NCBI GenBank assembly: GCA_049317645.1
Contig: JBMOHV010000025.1
Location: 1 to 25,066 of the forward strand
Direction: 5' to 3'
Length of the DNA stretch: 25,066 nucleotides
DNA from: SYHX01 sp049317645
GTDB taxonomy: Bacteria > Bacteroidota > Bacteroidia > UBA7662
Shown here: positions 15,418 through 23,956 of the stretch, piece after piece
How the letters are laid out: each line of letters opens with the position of its first letter
Numbering within the stretch: the first letter of the stretch is position 1
Notes under the pieces: model-generated
Databases searched by the model: none
Told to the model about the DNA's origin: nothing
What the model saw: the letters and a program-made list of their open reading frames with translations, nothing else
Translations under genes and position numbers: made by a program

Positions 15418-18400
15418 ATACCCTCAACGATATCAACAAGCGCCTGGATGAAACCATCAGGCGTTATTATCGATGGCGTATCGTTCGTGGATTGTTGATA
15501 TGGGCGATTGTGCTCTTTGTGCCCTGGATGCTTATGGCAATGGGCGCCTTTTATACCTGGATCGGCAGCGGGATGCGCCTCTTGCTCCTGGTGCTGTATG
15601 TTTTGTTGAACCTAACCGTCTTGGGCTTGTGGGTATTGGTTCCTTGGTTGCGCCTCAACGGAGGGTTACCCCGTATGACACGGCGCGAAGCCGCTCTTCG
15701 AATTGGGGCCCATTTTCCAGAAATACAGGACAAACTCCTTAATACGGTTGAGCTTCAGGATTTAGCCGTGGGCTCGGGATCATTGGACCTGGTGGGGGCC
15801 AGCCTCGAACAACGAAACGGGTGGTTGAAGCCTTTTTCTTTTGGTGCGATCGTTCCTTGGTCCAAACTGAAGCCCTATGCTTGGGCTGTTGTTCCATTGG
15901 TGGTTTTGTGGGTGGTTTTGTGGGTTTGGGTTCCGTCGGTGATGTCGGTGGGGACCGAGCGTATTTTGAGATACGACGTTGGTTACACATTGCCCGCGCC
16001 TTTTGATTTTGATGCAAAAGGAACACCCCTGAGGATAGAGGCGGGTTCGGATTGGGATGTTCAGCTCCAAACCAAGGGCCATGAATTACCCAAAGAGGCC
16101 TTTGTTCACTGGAACGGTCATGCTTACAAGATGCGGCGCCTTTCAGTGGGCCGTTTTGCTTTCAAAGTACCCAACGTTCGCCGTTCCTCTTCTTTTTGGT
16201 TTAGCGCATCGGGGTTTAGGTCCAGCGAAGAGAACCTCGCGGTTTTCCACAACCCCACCCTTTTGCAACTAGAGTTGCACATTGAATACCCTGCACATAC
16301 CGGCAAAGCAGCGGAGCGCTTGTTAAACAGCGGGGACGTTCAGATTCCGCGGGGGACGGCGCTTCGGTTTGTGATGGATAGCAAGCACGCATCGGGCTTT
16401 GGTTTGGTTCCTTCGGGGGAATCCCCCCTTCTGCGCGCTGCGGAGGTCCAAGGAAACGGTACCGGACAGCGACACGCTCTTCGTTGGCTTCCAGGCCAAA
16501 GCGGACCGTACGGGTTGGTTTTGTACAGCGACCAGGGCCAAAGCCCGGACACCTTGTCCTTTGGTGTTGAATTGGTGGAGGATGCACCGCCTGGTTTGGA
16601 GGTGGAGGTTGTTTCCGCGGAACCAAATCCAGAAAACAAGTCCTCTCAAAGCCAACTATTGGCCGCGGAGCCCCCTTTTCTAAGTGGAAGGGCCTGGGAT
16701 GACTACGGTCTGAGGGCCTTGCGATTTATTTTTTGGGTAAAACCCGCCGGTCAAAACGAGTTTGAATCCCAAATCAGGACGAAGGACTTACCCTGGGAGG
16801 GCGGCATGGCTGAAAAACAATTTGGCTTTTTATTGGATCCTTCCGTCTTGGGTTTGGGCCCCGGAGACGGCGTACGTTACGGGGTGGAAGTAGAGGATAA
16901 CGATCAACCCGGGGGCTTCAAGCGTACCCGTTCCGCGTTGTTTGAATGGCGCGTAGCATCGGAGCTCGAAAAAGAGCAGGCATTGGAAACCCTGTCCCGC
17001 GAAACGGCTACCGGGTTCCAAAAGGCAGATAAGGACATGCAAGAGGCCCAAAAACAAGCCCGAAAACTATCCGACCGCCTCAAACAACAAAAAGAATGGG
17101 GCTTCGAAGACAGAAAAGACCTGGAGAAATTGAGAAACGAGCAAAGGCAGGCCATTGAAGAGGTCGAGGAGCTTCAGAAAAAATTAGAGTTACAACAACA
17201 AAACCAGACCCCCGAAACGCCCACCCAAATCCTTGAAAAACAGGAGAAAATAAAGGAGATGGCCGAGCGATTGCTCAACGAAGAAATGAAAGAAATGCTA
17301 CGTAATATCGAAAAAATGTTACGAGAAGAAGCAAACAAACCGGAGATCCAAAAGCAGCTGGAGAAATTAGAAAGAGATCAGAGCAAGGTGAGCAAAGAAC
17401 TGGATCGTATGTTGCAGTTTTTCAAGGAATTAGAGGTAGAAGACCGGATCGAAAAGGCGATGAAGAAACTGGAGGAAATGGCACGAAAACAAGAAGACCT
17501 GGCCACCCAAACAAAGCAAGCAGACCAAGATCTTAACAAAGCCGCCGAAGAGCAGGAAGCCTTGCGCAAGGAAACCGAATCTTTGCTCAAAGAATGGGAA
17601 AAGACCAAAGAAAAAAACAAGGAATTGGAGCGCCCCAAAGACCTGGATGGTTTAGAAGAGCAGGGCGATGAGGTGACCAAGGACCAAGAAGAAGCCGAAA
17701 ATCAAGCCAAAAATCAACAAAACCGTAGCAAAGCCGCTCAAAAACAACAAAAAGCCGCCGCTGGGATGCGCCAAATGAGCAGTCGAATGCAGGAACAACT
17801 CGCTCAGCAGGAAATGGAAGAATTGGAAGAAGACCTGAGGGCGATGCGCAGGTTGCTAGGTCGGGTATTGAAATTTTCCTTTGACCAAGAGCATATCATG
17901 GAAAGACTCAAGGACCAAACAGGCTATTCACAGGTCTTTGTTCAATTATCCCGAGAGCAATTTGGTTTGCGGGAACAAATGGATCCGATTAAAGACAGCC
18001 TAGAGGCTCTTTCTCGAAGGGTTTGGCAAATTCAAGCCCCGGTCCAAAAAGAAATCAAGGAATTGGAAGAGCAATACAAGGCTACACTGGAAAGGATGTC
18101 CCAAAGAGACATTGGTGGCGCTAAAGGCCGTCAACAATACACCATGACGGCTGCCAATAACTTGGCCAACCTCTTGTCGGAGCTCTTGCAGCAAGCGACC
18201 GAACAAAAAGCAAGTCAAATGCCAGGGAATCAACAATGCAAGAAGCCCAAACCGGGCGGCTCGGGCATGTCTAGGCTCCGCAGTATGCAAAAGAAACTCA
18301 GCGATCAAATGCAGGAGCAACAAGGCAAAAGCAAAGGGCCGGGTAAGGGAGAATCCAAATCAGGTCAAAAACCAAACCGCGGGGAGGGAGGAAAAGAATT

Positions 18401-18836
18401 TGCACAAATGGTCGCTCAGCAAGAGGCTATTCGGCGCGAAATGGAGAAGATTCTGAAAGAAATGAACAAAGAGGGAGGGCAGCAACCGGGACGGCAAGCG
18501 GTTGAAGATGCCGTGAAACAAATGCAGCAGAGCGAAAAAGAACTAGTCAATAAACAAATGACGAGTGAAAGCTTGCAGCGTCAGCAGCAAATTTTAAGCA
18601 GGATGTTGGAGGCCGAAAAAGCCGAACAGGAAAGAGAAATGGAACAGAGCCGTTCTTCCGAAAGCGCCCGACAGCAGGCGTCCGATGCTTACAAAGCAAA
18701 CCTAGAAAAGACTTTACAGGCCAAAAAACAAGTACAGGGCGTTTACAAGCCCGCCGGTCCGGACCTTAACGCCTTTTACAGGGAGCGCAATTTGCGTTAT
18801 CAAACCAAACTCCGCCAAAGTCCCCCCAAACCATGA
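15414..18836 (+). CDS. DUF4175-like membrane-anchored coiled-coil protein
   Basis: A 1140-residue protein with the layout of the DUF4175 family, found mainly in Bacteroidota. There are two hydrophobic segments near residues 26-46 and 55-78 and a third at about 155-175. A beta-rich extracytoplasmic region follows to about 515. From there to the end lies a very long Glu/Lys/Gln-rich section that should form coiled coil, with Gly/Pro/Lys-rich breaks (for example KKPKPGGSG) in the last third. The start ATG at 15414 overlaps the xth stop; an earlier TTG at 15372 lies inside xth. The end overlaps the ybeY ATG. No enzyme motif is visible; a structural or scaffolding role in the envelope is inference. 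Its genetic linkage to ybeY is seen in other Bacteroidota as far as recalled. Confidence 0.85.
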   Translation: MNTLNDINKRLDETIRRYYRWRIVRGLLIWAIVLFVPWMLMAMGAFYTWIGSGMRLLLLVLYVLLNLTVLGLWVLVPWLRLNGGLPRMTRREAALRIGAHFPEIQDKLLNTVELQDLAVGSGSLDLVGASLEQRNGWLKPFSFGAIVPWSKLKPYAWAVVPLVVLWVVLWVWVPSVMSVGTERILRYDVGYTLPAPFDFDAKGTPLRIEAGSDWDVQLQTKGHELPKEAFVHWNGHAYKMRRLSVGRFAFKVPNVRRSSSFWFSASGFRSSEENLAVFHNPTLLQLELHIEYPAHTGKAAERLLNSGDVQIPRGTALRFVMDSKHASGFGLVPSGESPLLRAAEVQGNGTGQRHALRWLPGQSGPYGLVLYSDQGQSPDTLSFGVELVEDAPPGLEVEVVSAEPNPENKSSQSQLLAAEPPFLSGRAWDDYGLRALRFIFWVKPAGQNEFESQIRTKDLPWEGGMAEKQFGFLLDPSVLGLGPGDGVRYGVEVEDNDQPGGFKRTRSALFEWRVASELEKEQALETLSRETATGFQKADKDMQEAQKQARKLSDRLKQQKEWGFEDRKDLEKLRNEQRQAIEEVEELQKKLELQQQNQTPETPTQILEKQEKIKEMAERLLNEEMKEMLRNIEKMLREEANKPEIQKQLEKLERDQSKVSKELDRMLQFFKELEVEDRIEKAMKKLEEMARKQEDLATQTKQADQDLNKAAEEQEALRKETESLLKEWEKTKEKNKELERPKDLDGLEEQGDEVTKDQEEAENQAKNQQNRSKAAQKQQKAAAGMRQMSSRMQEQLAQQEMEELEEDLRAMRRLLGRVLKFSFDQEHIMERLKDQTGYSQVFVQLSREQFGLREQMDPIKDSLEALSRRVWQIQAPVQKEIKELEEQYKATLERMSQRDIGGAKGRQQYTMTAANNLANLLSELLQQATEQKASQMPGNQQCKKPKPGGSGMSRLRSMQKKLSDQMQEQQGKSKGPGKGESKSGQKPNRGEGGKEFAQMVAQQEAIRREMEKILKEMNKEGGQQPGRQAVEDAVKQMQQSEKELVNKQMTSESLQRQQQILSRMLEAEKAEQEREMEQSRSSESARQQASDAYKANLEKTLQAKKQVQGVYKPAGPDLNAFYRERNLRYQTKLRQSPPKP

Positions 18837-19279
18837 TCCGCTTTGTTTCGGCGGATGGGACTTCTCTGCCGCGTCAACGGCGGATGCTTCGCCTTTGGCT
18901 GGAAACGATTGCAAGCCATCATGGGGCCCAAATCGATCATCTTTCCTACGCTTTTGGGTCTTCCGACTGGATGGCCGATCTCAACCATCGCTATCTGGCC
19001 CATGAGGGGGATACCGATATTTTGACTTTTGATTATTCAGAACCCGGAAGTCATCCCTCCATAATGGGTCCCGGATCGCTTCGATTGATTAACGGGGAGT
19101 GCTGTATTAGCCCCGGCATGGTTCGAGAACAGGCGCTTTTTTGGAAGACCACCTTTGAAGATGAAATGCACCGGGTTTTGGTCCATGGCTTGTTTCATCT
19201 ATTGGGTTTTGATGACAAGACTCCGCCCCAGAAAAAACAAATGCGATCTCTGGAAGAAAAAGCCCTGGCTTTGAGGTAG
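18833..19279 (+). CDS. ybeY: Endoribonuclease YbeY
   Basis: A 148-residue YbeY-family metalloenzyme for 16S rRNA 3' end maturation and ribosome quality control. The hallmarks are HEGDTDILTFDY in the middle and HGLFHLLGFDD (from H118) near the end. Two zinc-ligand histidines, H118 and H122, are present. The third ligand position of the classical HxxxHxxxxxH site is Asp (D128), followed by KT; related Bacteroidota proteins are recalled to share a DKT ending. ATGA overlap with the DUF4175 gene indicates coupling. It is the last gene before a 75-base spacer carrying a parS site. Confidence 0.92.
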   Translation: MIRFVSADGTSLPRQRRMLRLWLETIASHHGAQIDHLSYAFGSSDWMADLNHRYLAHEGDTDILTFDYSEPGSHPSIMGPGSLRLINGECCISPGMVREQALFWKTTFEDEMHRVLVHGLFHLLGFDDKTPPQKKQMRSLEEKALALR

Positions 19280-19291
19280 CGTTAAACGGGT

Positions 19292-19307
19292 TGTTCCACG
19301 TGGAACA
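19292..19307. promoter_or_regulatory. parS: parS centromere-like site
   Basis: TGTTCCACGTGGAACA is a perfect 16-bp palindrome and differs from the widespread ParB site TGTTTCACGTGAAACA only by a symmetric pair of bases. It lies in the ybeY-mnmG spacer, about 8 kb from the putative origin; chromosomal parS sites cluster near origins. ParB binding is predicted from the motif. Confidence 0.88.
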
Positions 19308-19354
19308 TCTTTAGAAGAATATTTGCTTTAGCCACAAGGGCGTAGAGAGCAGGG

Positions 19355-21271
19355 GTGGATAAGGCTATTTTTGCGTCGCCATTCAAGGCGTTCTACGTGG
19401 AACATTGGGATTACGATATCATAGTGGTTGGTGCAGGCCATGCGGGTTGCGAGGCTGCCGCGGCGGCGGCCCATTTGGGCTCTTCGGTGCTCTTGGTAAC
19501 CATGAATATGCAGACCATTGCCCAAATGTCTTGCAATCCAGCCATGGGCGGGGTTGCCAAGGGACAAATCCTCCGAGAAATTGATGCTTTGGGAGGCTTG
19601 TCGGGCCTGGTATCGGATTATTCAGCTTTGCAATTCCGAATGCTGAACCGGTCCAAGGGGCCGGCCATGTGGAGCCCCCGAACCCAAAACGACCGATTTA
19701 TGTTTGCGGCGAATTGGCGCTATCGATTGGAGCAAATACCCAACCTTCGATTCCGTCAGGATTCCGTTAAACAGCTCCTATTGAACAAGGGCAAAGTAGA
19801 GGGGGTGGTTACAGGCTTGGGTTTGGCGATTCGGGCCCCAAGGGTTGTTTTGACAACCGGTACTTTTTTGAATGGATTGATTCATGTGGGTGAAAAGCAA
19901 TTGGGCGGAGGAAGGGCGGGAGAATCGGCCTCCTACGGCATTACAGAGCAATTGCAGGCCGAGGGGCTGGGAAGTGGTCGAATGAAAACAGGCACTCCTC
20001 CAAGGGTGGACGGGCGTAGCTTGAATTACGCGTTGATGGAAGAGCAGAAAGGGGATGAAAGGCCCGGGAAATTCTCATTTCGTCGTGAAAGCAAGGCCCT
20101 GGAACAGCAAATGAGTTGTTGGATTACCTACACCGATCCAAGGGTCCATGAAATTTTGCAAGAAGGGTTTGAGCAGTCTCCCATGTTTACGGGCCGTATC
20201 CAAGGAATTGGGCCTCGTTATTGCCCCAGCATCGAAGACAAAATCAATCGGTTTGCTGAAAGGGATCGCCACCAACTCTTCATTGAGCCCGAAGGATGGC
20301 ATACGGTCGAGGTTTATGTGAATGGTTTTTCGACGTCCCTTCCAGAGGAGGTTCAGACCAAGGCCCTTCGGCAGGTCAAGGGATTTGAAGAGGCCCGAAT
20401 ATTCCGACCCGGTTATGCCATCGAATACGATTATTTTTATCCGACCCAATTACACTTGTCGCTGGAGTCCAAGGCCTTGGCAGGTTTGTATTTGGCGGGA
20501 CAGATTAACGGAACCACCGGTTACGAGGAAGCGGCGGGTCAGGGCCTTCTGGCAGGAATCAACGCCCATCAATCACTGCGTGGCGAGCAGCCTTTGGTAT
20601 TAAGTCGATCCGAAGCCTATATCGGGGTTCTAGTAGACGACCTTGTCAACAAGGGCACCGAGGAGCCTTACCGGATGTTTACATCCCGAGCTGAATATCG
20701 TATTATGTTACGGCAGGACAACGCCGATTTGCGTCTTAGCGAAAAGGGCTATCAATTAGGGCTTTTGCCAGAGACCACTTACCGGGATTTTGAGAAAAGA
20801 GTGGTACAAATGAAGGAGATCGAAAAGAAAATACATTCGTATTCTATTGATAGTGAGTCATTTAATAACCATTTTGTCGCAAGGGGTGAGGCGGCGATTC
20901 GACAAAAAACCCGAATCGATCAATTATTGTTACGGCCGGGTATAGGAATTGAGATCTTATCCGCTGCGGATTCTCAACTGCAAGCCTTGCTCAATGAATA
21001 CGAGGAACAAAATTTACAAAGCGTTGAAATTCAGCTAAAATACGCGTCATATTTGGCAAGGGAAGAGGCCTGGGCCCGGAGCATGGATGATTTGGAACAA
21101 GTACGCATGCGCCCTGATTTTCCTTACAGCGACGTCAAGGGTCTTTCGTTGGAGGCCGTTGAAAAACTTCAAAAGGTTCGCCCCGCCAATTTGGGTCAAG
21201 CCTATCGAATCAGTGGTATTAATCCGGCCGACCTGAGTGTTTTAATGGTTTATTTGAACAAAAAAGGCTGA
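19355..21271 (+). CDS. mnmG: tRNA uridine-5-carboxymethylaminomethyl modification enzyme MnmG (GidA)
   Basis: A 638-residue FAD protein that, with MnmE, installs the (carboxymethyl)aminomethyl group at wobble uridine 34 of certain tRNAs. The FAD-binding motif GAGHAG is at residues 26-31. The family signatures GGVAKGQILREIDALGG and GIGPRYCPSIEDK (with C290) are intact, as is the C-terminal helical MnmE-binding part. The start is taken as GTG 19355, preceded by purine-rich sequence. GTG 19397 is a credible alternative that would begin just before EHWDYDIIVVG; the 14 residues between are encoded partly by a parS-like sequence. mnmG near the origin is a classical bacterial arrangement. Confidence 0.95.
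   Translation: MDKAIFASPFKAFYVEHWDYDIIVVGAGHAGCEAAAAAAHLGSSVLLVTMNMQTIAQMSCNPAMGGVAKGQILREIDALGGLSGLVSDYSALQFRMLNRSKGPAMWSPRTQNDRFMFAANWRYRLEQIPNLRFRQDSVKQLLLNKGKVEGVVTGLGLAIRAPRVVLTTGTFLNGLIHVGEKQLGGGRAGESASYGITEQLQAEGLGSGRMKTGTPPRVDGRSLNYALMEEQKGDERPGKFSFRRESKALEQQMSCWITYTDPRVHEILQEGFEQSPMFTGRIQGIGPRYCPSIEDKINRFAERDRHQLFIEPEGWHTVEVYVNGFSTSLPEEVQTKALRQVKGFEEARIFRPGYAIEYDYFYPTQLHLSLESKALAGLYLAGQINGTTGYEEAAGQGLLAGINAHQSLRGEQPLVLSRSEAYIGVLVDDLVNKGTEEPYRMFTSRAEYRIMLRQDNADLRLSEKGYQLGLLPETTYRDFEKRVVQMKEIEKKIHSYSIDSESFNNHFVARGEAAIRQKTRIDQLLLRPGIGIEILSAADSQLQALLNEYEEQNLQSVEIQLKYASYLAREEAWARSMDDLEQVRMRPDFPYSDVKGLSLEAVEKLQKVRPANLGQAYRISGINPADLSVLMVYLNKKG
19389..19404. promoter_or_regulatory. Degenerate second parS-like site at the mnmG start
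   Basis: CGTTCTACGTGGAACA differs at two of 16 positions from the perfect site 97 bases upstream. It encodes the FYVEH portion of the MnmG N-terminal extension. It may be a weaker ParB-binding site or a relic; the central ACGTGGAAC half is intact. Confidence 0.5.
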
Positions 21272-21319
21272 TTCAAGGGCTTTTTGGCCGATTTTTGCGG
21301 AACACAATCCTAAGTAAAT

Positions 21320-22207
21320 TTGGAACAACTCTGGTCTTGCCCGCTTTGCCAAAGCTCAAAGCTTTATTCTTATTTGAAGGTAAAGGACTTTAGTGCCAGC
21401 GGAGAAATATTTAACATTACTCAATGCAAGGACTGTGGCTTGCGTTTTACCAACCCTCGGCCGCTGCCCGAAGACATGGAGCGCTATTACCGTTTCGAGA
21501 ATTATATATCCCATACCGACGACGAAGCGACCGGTTGGACCAATCAACTTTATCGGAGGGCGCGGCAGTGGACCCTCCGTCAAAAGCGTTCCTGGGTGGA
21601 GGGTTTTGTCCCCCAAAAAGGCAGACTCTTGGACATAGGTTGCGGTACCGGGGATTTTGCGGGGACCATGAAAAAAGCGGGGTGGACGGTGGATGCGGTG
21701 GAACCCGACAGCGTTGCCAAAGCAAGGGCCGAGTCCAAGCACGGGCTTTCGGTTCATCCGGAGTCCTGGCTAGAGGAACCGCAAGAACCCTACGATGTGG
21801 TAACCCTATGGCATGTATTGGAGCATGTAAGGGACCTGGGAGGTCGTATTGACCAATTTACACGCCTGGTCCGCAAAGGGGGCTATCTCTTTATTGCCGT
21901 GCCTAACAGTGAATCCTTGGACGCCAATTACTACAAGGAGCATTGGGCCGCCTGGGACGTGCCCCGACACCTTTTTCATTTCAAGAGCACGGTGCTCCGT
22001 TTTCGGATTGAACAGGCCGGTTTTGGCTGTGTAGATGAGCGAAACCTTCCTTTGGATCCGTTTTATATTTCCATGCTAAGTGAAAAATACAAGCGTGGTA
22101 AAGACAGCCCCCTACGGGGTCTTTTTAAGGGTTTGGGCTTTTGGTGGAGAACCATCAAAAAAGACCGGGGAGCCAGCAGCAAGCTTTACGTTTTTCGAAA
22201 AGGTTAG
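21320..22207 (+). CDS. Class I SAM-dependent methyltransferase with N-terminal zinc ribbon
   Basis: A 295-residue protein. A four-Cys zinc-ribbon pattern (C7, C10 in CPLC; C36, C39 in CKDC) precedes a Rossmann methyltransferase domain. The SAM-binding motif I, LDIGCGTGDF, begins at about residue 104. It is followed by the acidic VEPD (motif II) and LWHVLEHV plus a later YLFIAVPN strand. The substrate is unknown; the same two-part architecture occurs in methyltransferases of sugars and other small molecules. The open frame starts at TTG 21320, with no earlier ATG. It lies 48 bases after mnmG and 4 bases before the Ig-like lipoprotein gene. Translation from TTG is plausible but unproven. Confidence 0.85.
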   Translation: MEQLWSCPLCQSSKLYSYLKVKDFSASGEIFNITQCKDCGLRFTNPRPLPEDMERYYRFENYISHTDDEATGWTNQLYRRARQWTLRQKRSWVEGFVPQKGRLLDIGCGTGDFAGTMKKAGWTVDAVEPDSVAKARAESKHGLSVHPESWLEEPQEPYDVVTLWHVLEHVRDLGGRIDQFTRLVRKGGYLFIAVPNSESLDANYYKEHWAAWDVPRHLFHFKSTVLRFRIEQAGFGCVDERNLPLDPFYISMLSEKYKRGKDSPLRGLFKGLGFWWRTIKKDRGASSKLYVFRKG

Positions 22208-22211
22208 CGTT

Positions 22212-23915
22212 TTGAAGACGGCTATCAGGCGTTGGATGGGCGGTGCAGTTCTGCTGTTCTTGCTTAACGCCTGTGCGAATATTATTCCACCGGATGGGGG
22301 CGCCAAGGACTTGATCGCGCCGAGTCTGTTAAGGGTTGAGCCCCAAGACCAAAGCGTGGCCCAGAGGCCGGAACGCTTGGTTTTTGAATTCGACGAATAC
22401 ATTCAAGTCAAAGACCCGAACTTGGTTCGCTGGGGTTTGTTTCCCAAGGGCCGCTACGAGGTGAAGGCACGTCTGAAGCGGCTTGTGGTGGTCTTGGATC
22501 CCGATTCTCTGGAGAGCGATGCGACCTACAGTCTGGATTTGGGGGGGGTGGTGTCGGATCTTACCGAGGGCAATGCCTTGGGGTCCCTTACCTATGCATT
22601 TTCGACGGGGCCGTATCTGGACTCTCTGCAGATGGAGGGACGTCTGCGGGATGCCAGCACTGGATGGCCGGTCAAAAACCTGATGGTGGGACTTTATACA
22701 GACACAATAGCCTTTAGCTTGCCATTTCGATGGACCTTGGCCGATGATTCGGGTCGTTTTGTGTTTAGAAATCTCCCGACACGACGCTACCGTTTGGTCG
22801 CCTTTGAGGATGCCGATCGGGACAAGATTTTTGGGATTGATCAACCCAAGGCCTTTACGGATTGGGTGGATCCCTTGAAGGATACGCTTCTGTTGTTACC
22901 GTTGTTTGCTCAGGACGAAGACGGGGCCACCCGCTTTCGTTCAGTGGATTGGTCCGCGGATGGGTCTCTAGCCCTTGTTTTTTACGGAAATCCTTCCCCT
23001 GTTCGGGTTCGGGGTATTCGAGAAGACGGCTTGATGGTGGAGGGTTTGCAAAGTCGGGTATCGGGAGACACGCTTTGGGTCTCTTCACCGCCGGTCGGAG
23101 CCCAGGCGTCTTTGTTTGATTCGGCGACCCTGGCCACTTTTGACCTACGACTTGTTTTTCCGAATCGGGAGGATACGCTTTTGACGGGTTTAAAGCCGCC
23201 TTCTGAACAGAAATTGCCCTCCGAAAAAACCAAAATCACCTTGTCGGGTCCATCGGTGGTATCGTGGGGATTGTCGGCGCGTTCAGCGGAGCGTCGAATG
23301 GTTTGGGACCGGCCGGTGCATCTACAGGAAGGGGCTACGTTGGCTTGCTGGCAGAATTCAAAGGGCGAAGAAAGAGCTGTGGTTTGGAAGAGGGATGCCG
23401 AGGGCCGGACTCCCTACGGGTCGGGTGGCCGGGAATGGTTTGCGTTGGCTCCTGGATTGGAGACCAAAAACGAAGGAATCGTCCCTGACAAAGTTCAGCA
23501 AGATTGGCGATTGCGATTGGATAGCGGCGCATTTGTGGATGGCTACGGGCGCCAAAGCAGGGCTTTCCAAGGGCTGTTGGGGCCCGAAGGCGAGCGTTCA
23601 ACCTTGGTTTTGGGTTTTGATAGCGCCGTAACAGCACCGGACAGGTCGGGGGACTGGGTTTTGAGGGTCTTCAATGCCAACGATCAGGAAGTGGAAAGGG
23701 TTGTTTACCAAAGCAAGGACGACCTGAAGGGGTTGCATGCCGTGGAGGGATTGCTCCCGGGATTATACAAGGTTTCGCTTTTGGAAGACCGCAATGGAAA
23801 CGGGCGTTGGGATTCCGGGCGATACCGCGATGGACGCCAACCGGAAGCAGTGCGTTGGATTAGCCGAAGCATGGAGCTCAAACCCGGCTGGACGACCGAA
23901 CTTCGTTGGCGCTAA
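22212..23915 (+). CDS. Ig-like domain lipoprotein (SbsA-type Ig domain)
   Basis: A 567-residue probable outer-membrane lipoprotein. With the TTG start at 22212 the signal peptide begins MKTAIRRW, contains the hydrophobic run GGAVLLFLL and ends at Cys21 in LNAC. The mature part starts ANIIPPDGGAKDLIAPSLL, a pattern common in Bacteroidota Ig-like proteins. One SbsA-like Ig domain follows (about residues 30-130, FEFDEYIQV), then a carboxypeptidase-regulatory-like beta domain around the DDSGRFVFRNLP segment. A long beta-rich region ends with the tail WTTELRWR. The frame is open upstream to 22080 inside the methyltransferase gene, but only the later start yields a signal peptide. Function is unknown. 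A run of eight G occurs at 22541-22548. Confidence 0.85.
   Translation: MKTAIRRWMGGAVLLFLLNACANIIPPDGGAKDLIAPSLLRVEPQDQSVAQRPERLVFEFDEYIQVKDPNLVRWGLFPKGRYEVKARLKRLVVVLDPDSLESDATYSLDLGGVVSDLTEGNALGSLTYAFSTGPYLDSLQMEGRLRDASTGWPVKNLMVGLYTDTIAFSLPFRWTLADDSGRFVFRNLPTRRYRLVAFEDADRDKIFGIDQPKAFTDWVDPLKDTLLLLPLFAQDEDGATRFRSVDWSADGSLALVFYGNPSPVRVRGIREDGLMVEGLQSRVSGDTLWVSSPPVGAQASLFDSATLATFDLRLVFPNREDTLLTGLKPPSEQKLPSEKTKITLSGPSVVSWGLSARSAERRMVWDRPVHLQEGATLACWQNSKGEERAVVWKRDAEGRTPYGSGGREWFALAPGLETKNEGIVPDKVQQDWRLRLDSGAFVDGYGRQSRAFQGLLGPEGERSTLVLGFDSAVTAPDRSGDWVLRVFNANDQEVERVVYQSKDDLKGLHAVEGLLPGLYKVSLLEDRNGNGRWDSGRYRDGRQPEAVRWISRSMELKPGWTTELRWR
22541..22548 (+). repeat. Run of eight G in the Ig-like lipoprotein gene
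   Basis: Eight consecutive G encode parts of Leu-Gly-Gly-Val in the sequence LDLGGVVSD. Slippage at this run would truncate the lipoprotein early in the coding sequence. Confidence 0.85.
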
Positions 23916-23956
23916 ACTCTTTACCCAATGATTGATCCATCGACGACTACGAATCC

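Noticed and set aside
19354..19362. A one-mismatch DnaA-box-like GGTGGATAA at the mnmG start.
   Set aside because: It is a single site without a cluster; one such match per roughly 1.3 kb is expected by chance under the loose consensus.
21272..21319. A possible terminator after mnmG (AAAAAGGC and GCTTTTT around an intervening loop).
   Set aside because: The stem needs a bulge and is mainly A-T pairs, and downstream genes are close on the same strand, so it is not convincing.
21315..21322. TAAATTTG, a promoter-like -7 match before the methyltransferase gene.
   Set aside because: It overlaps the TTG start codon itself, so it could not produce a transcript containing this start.
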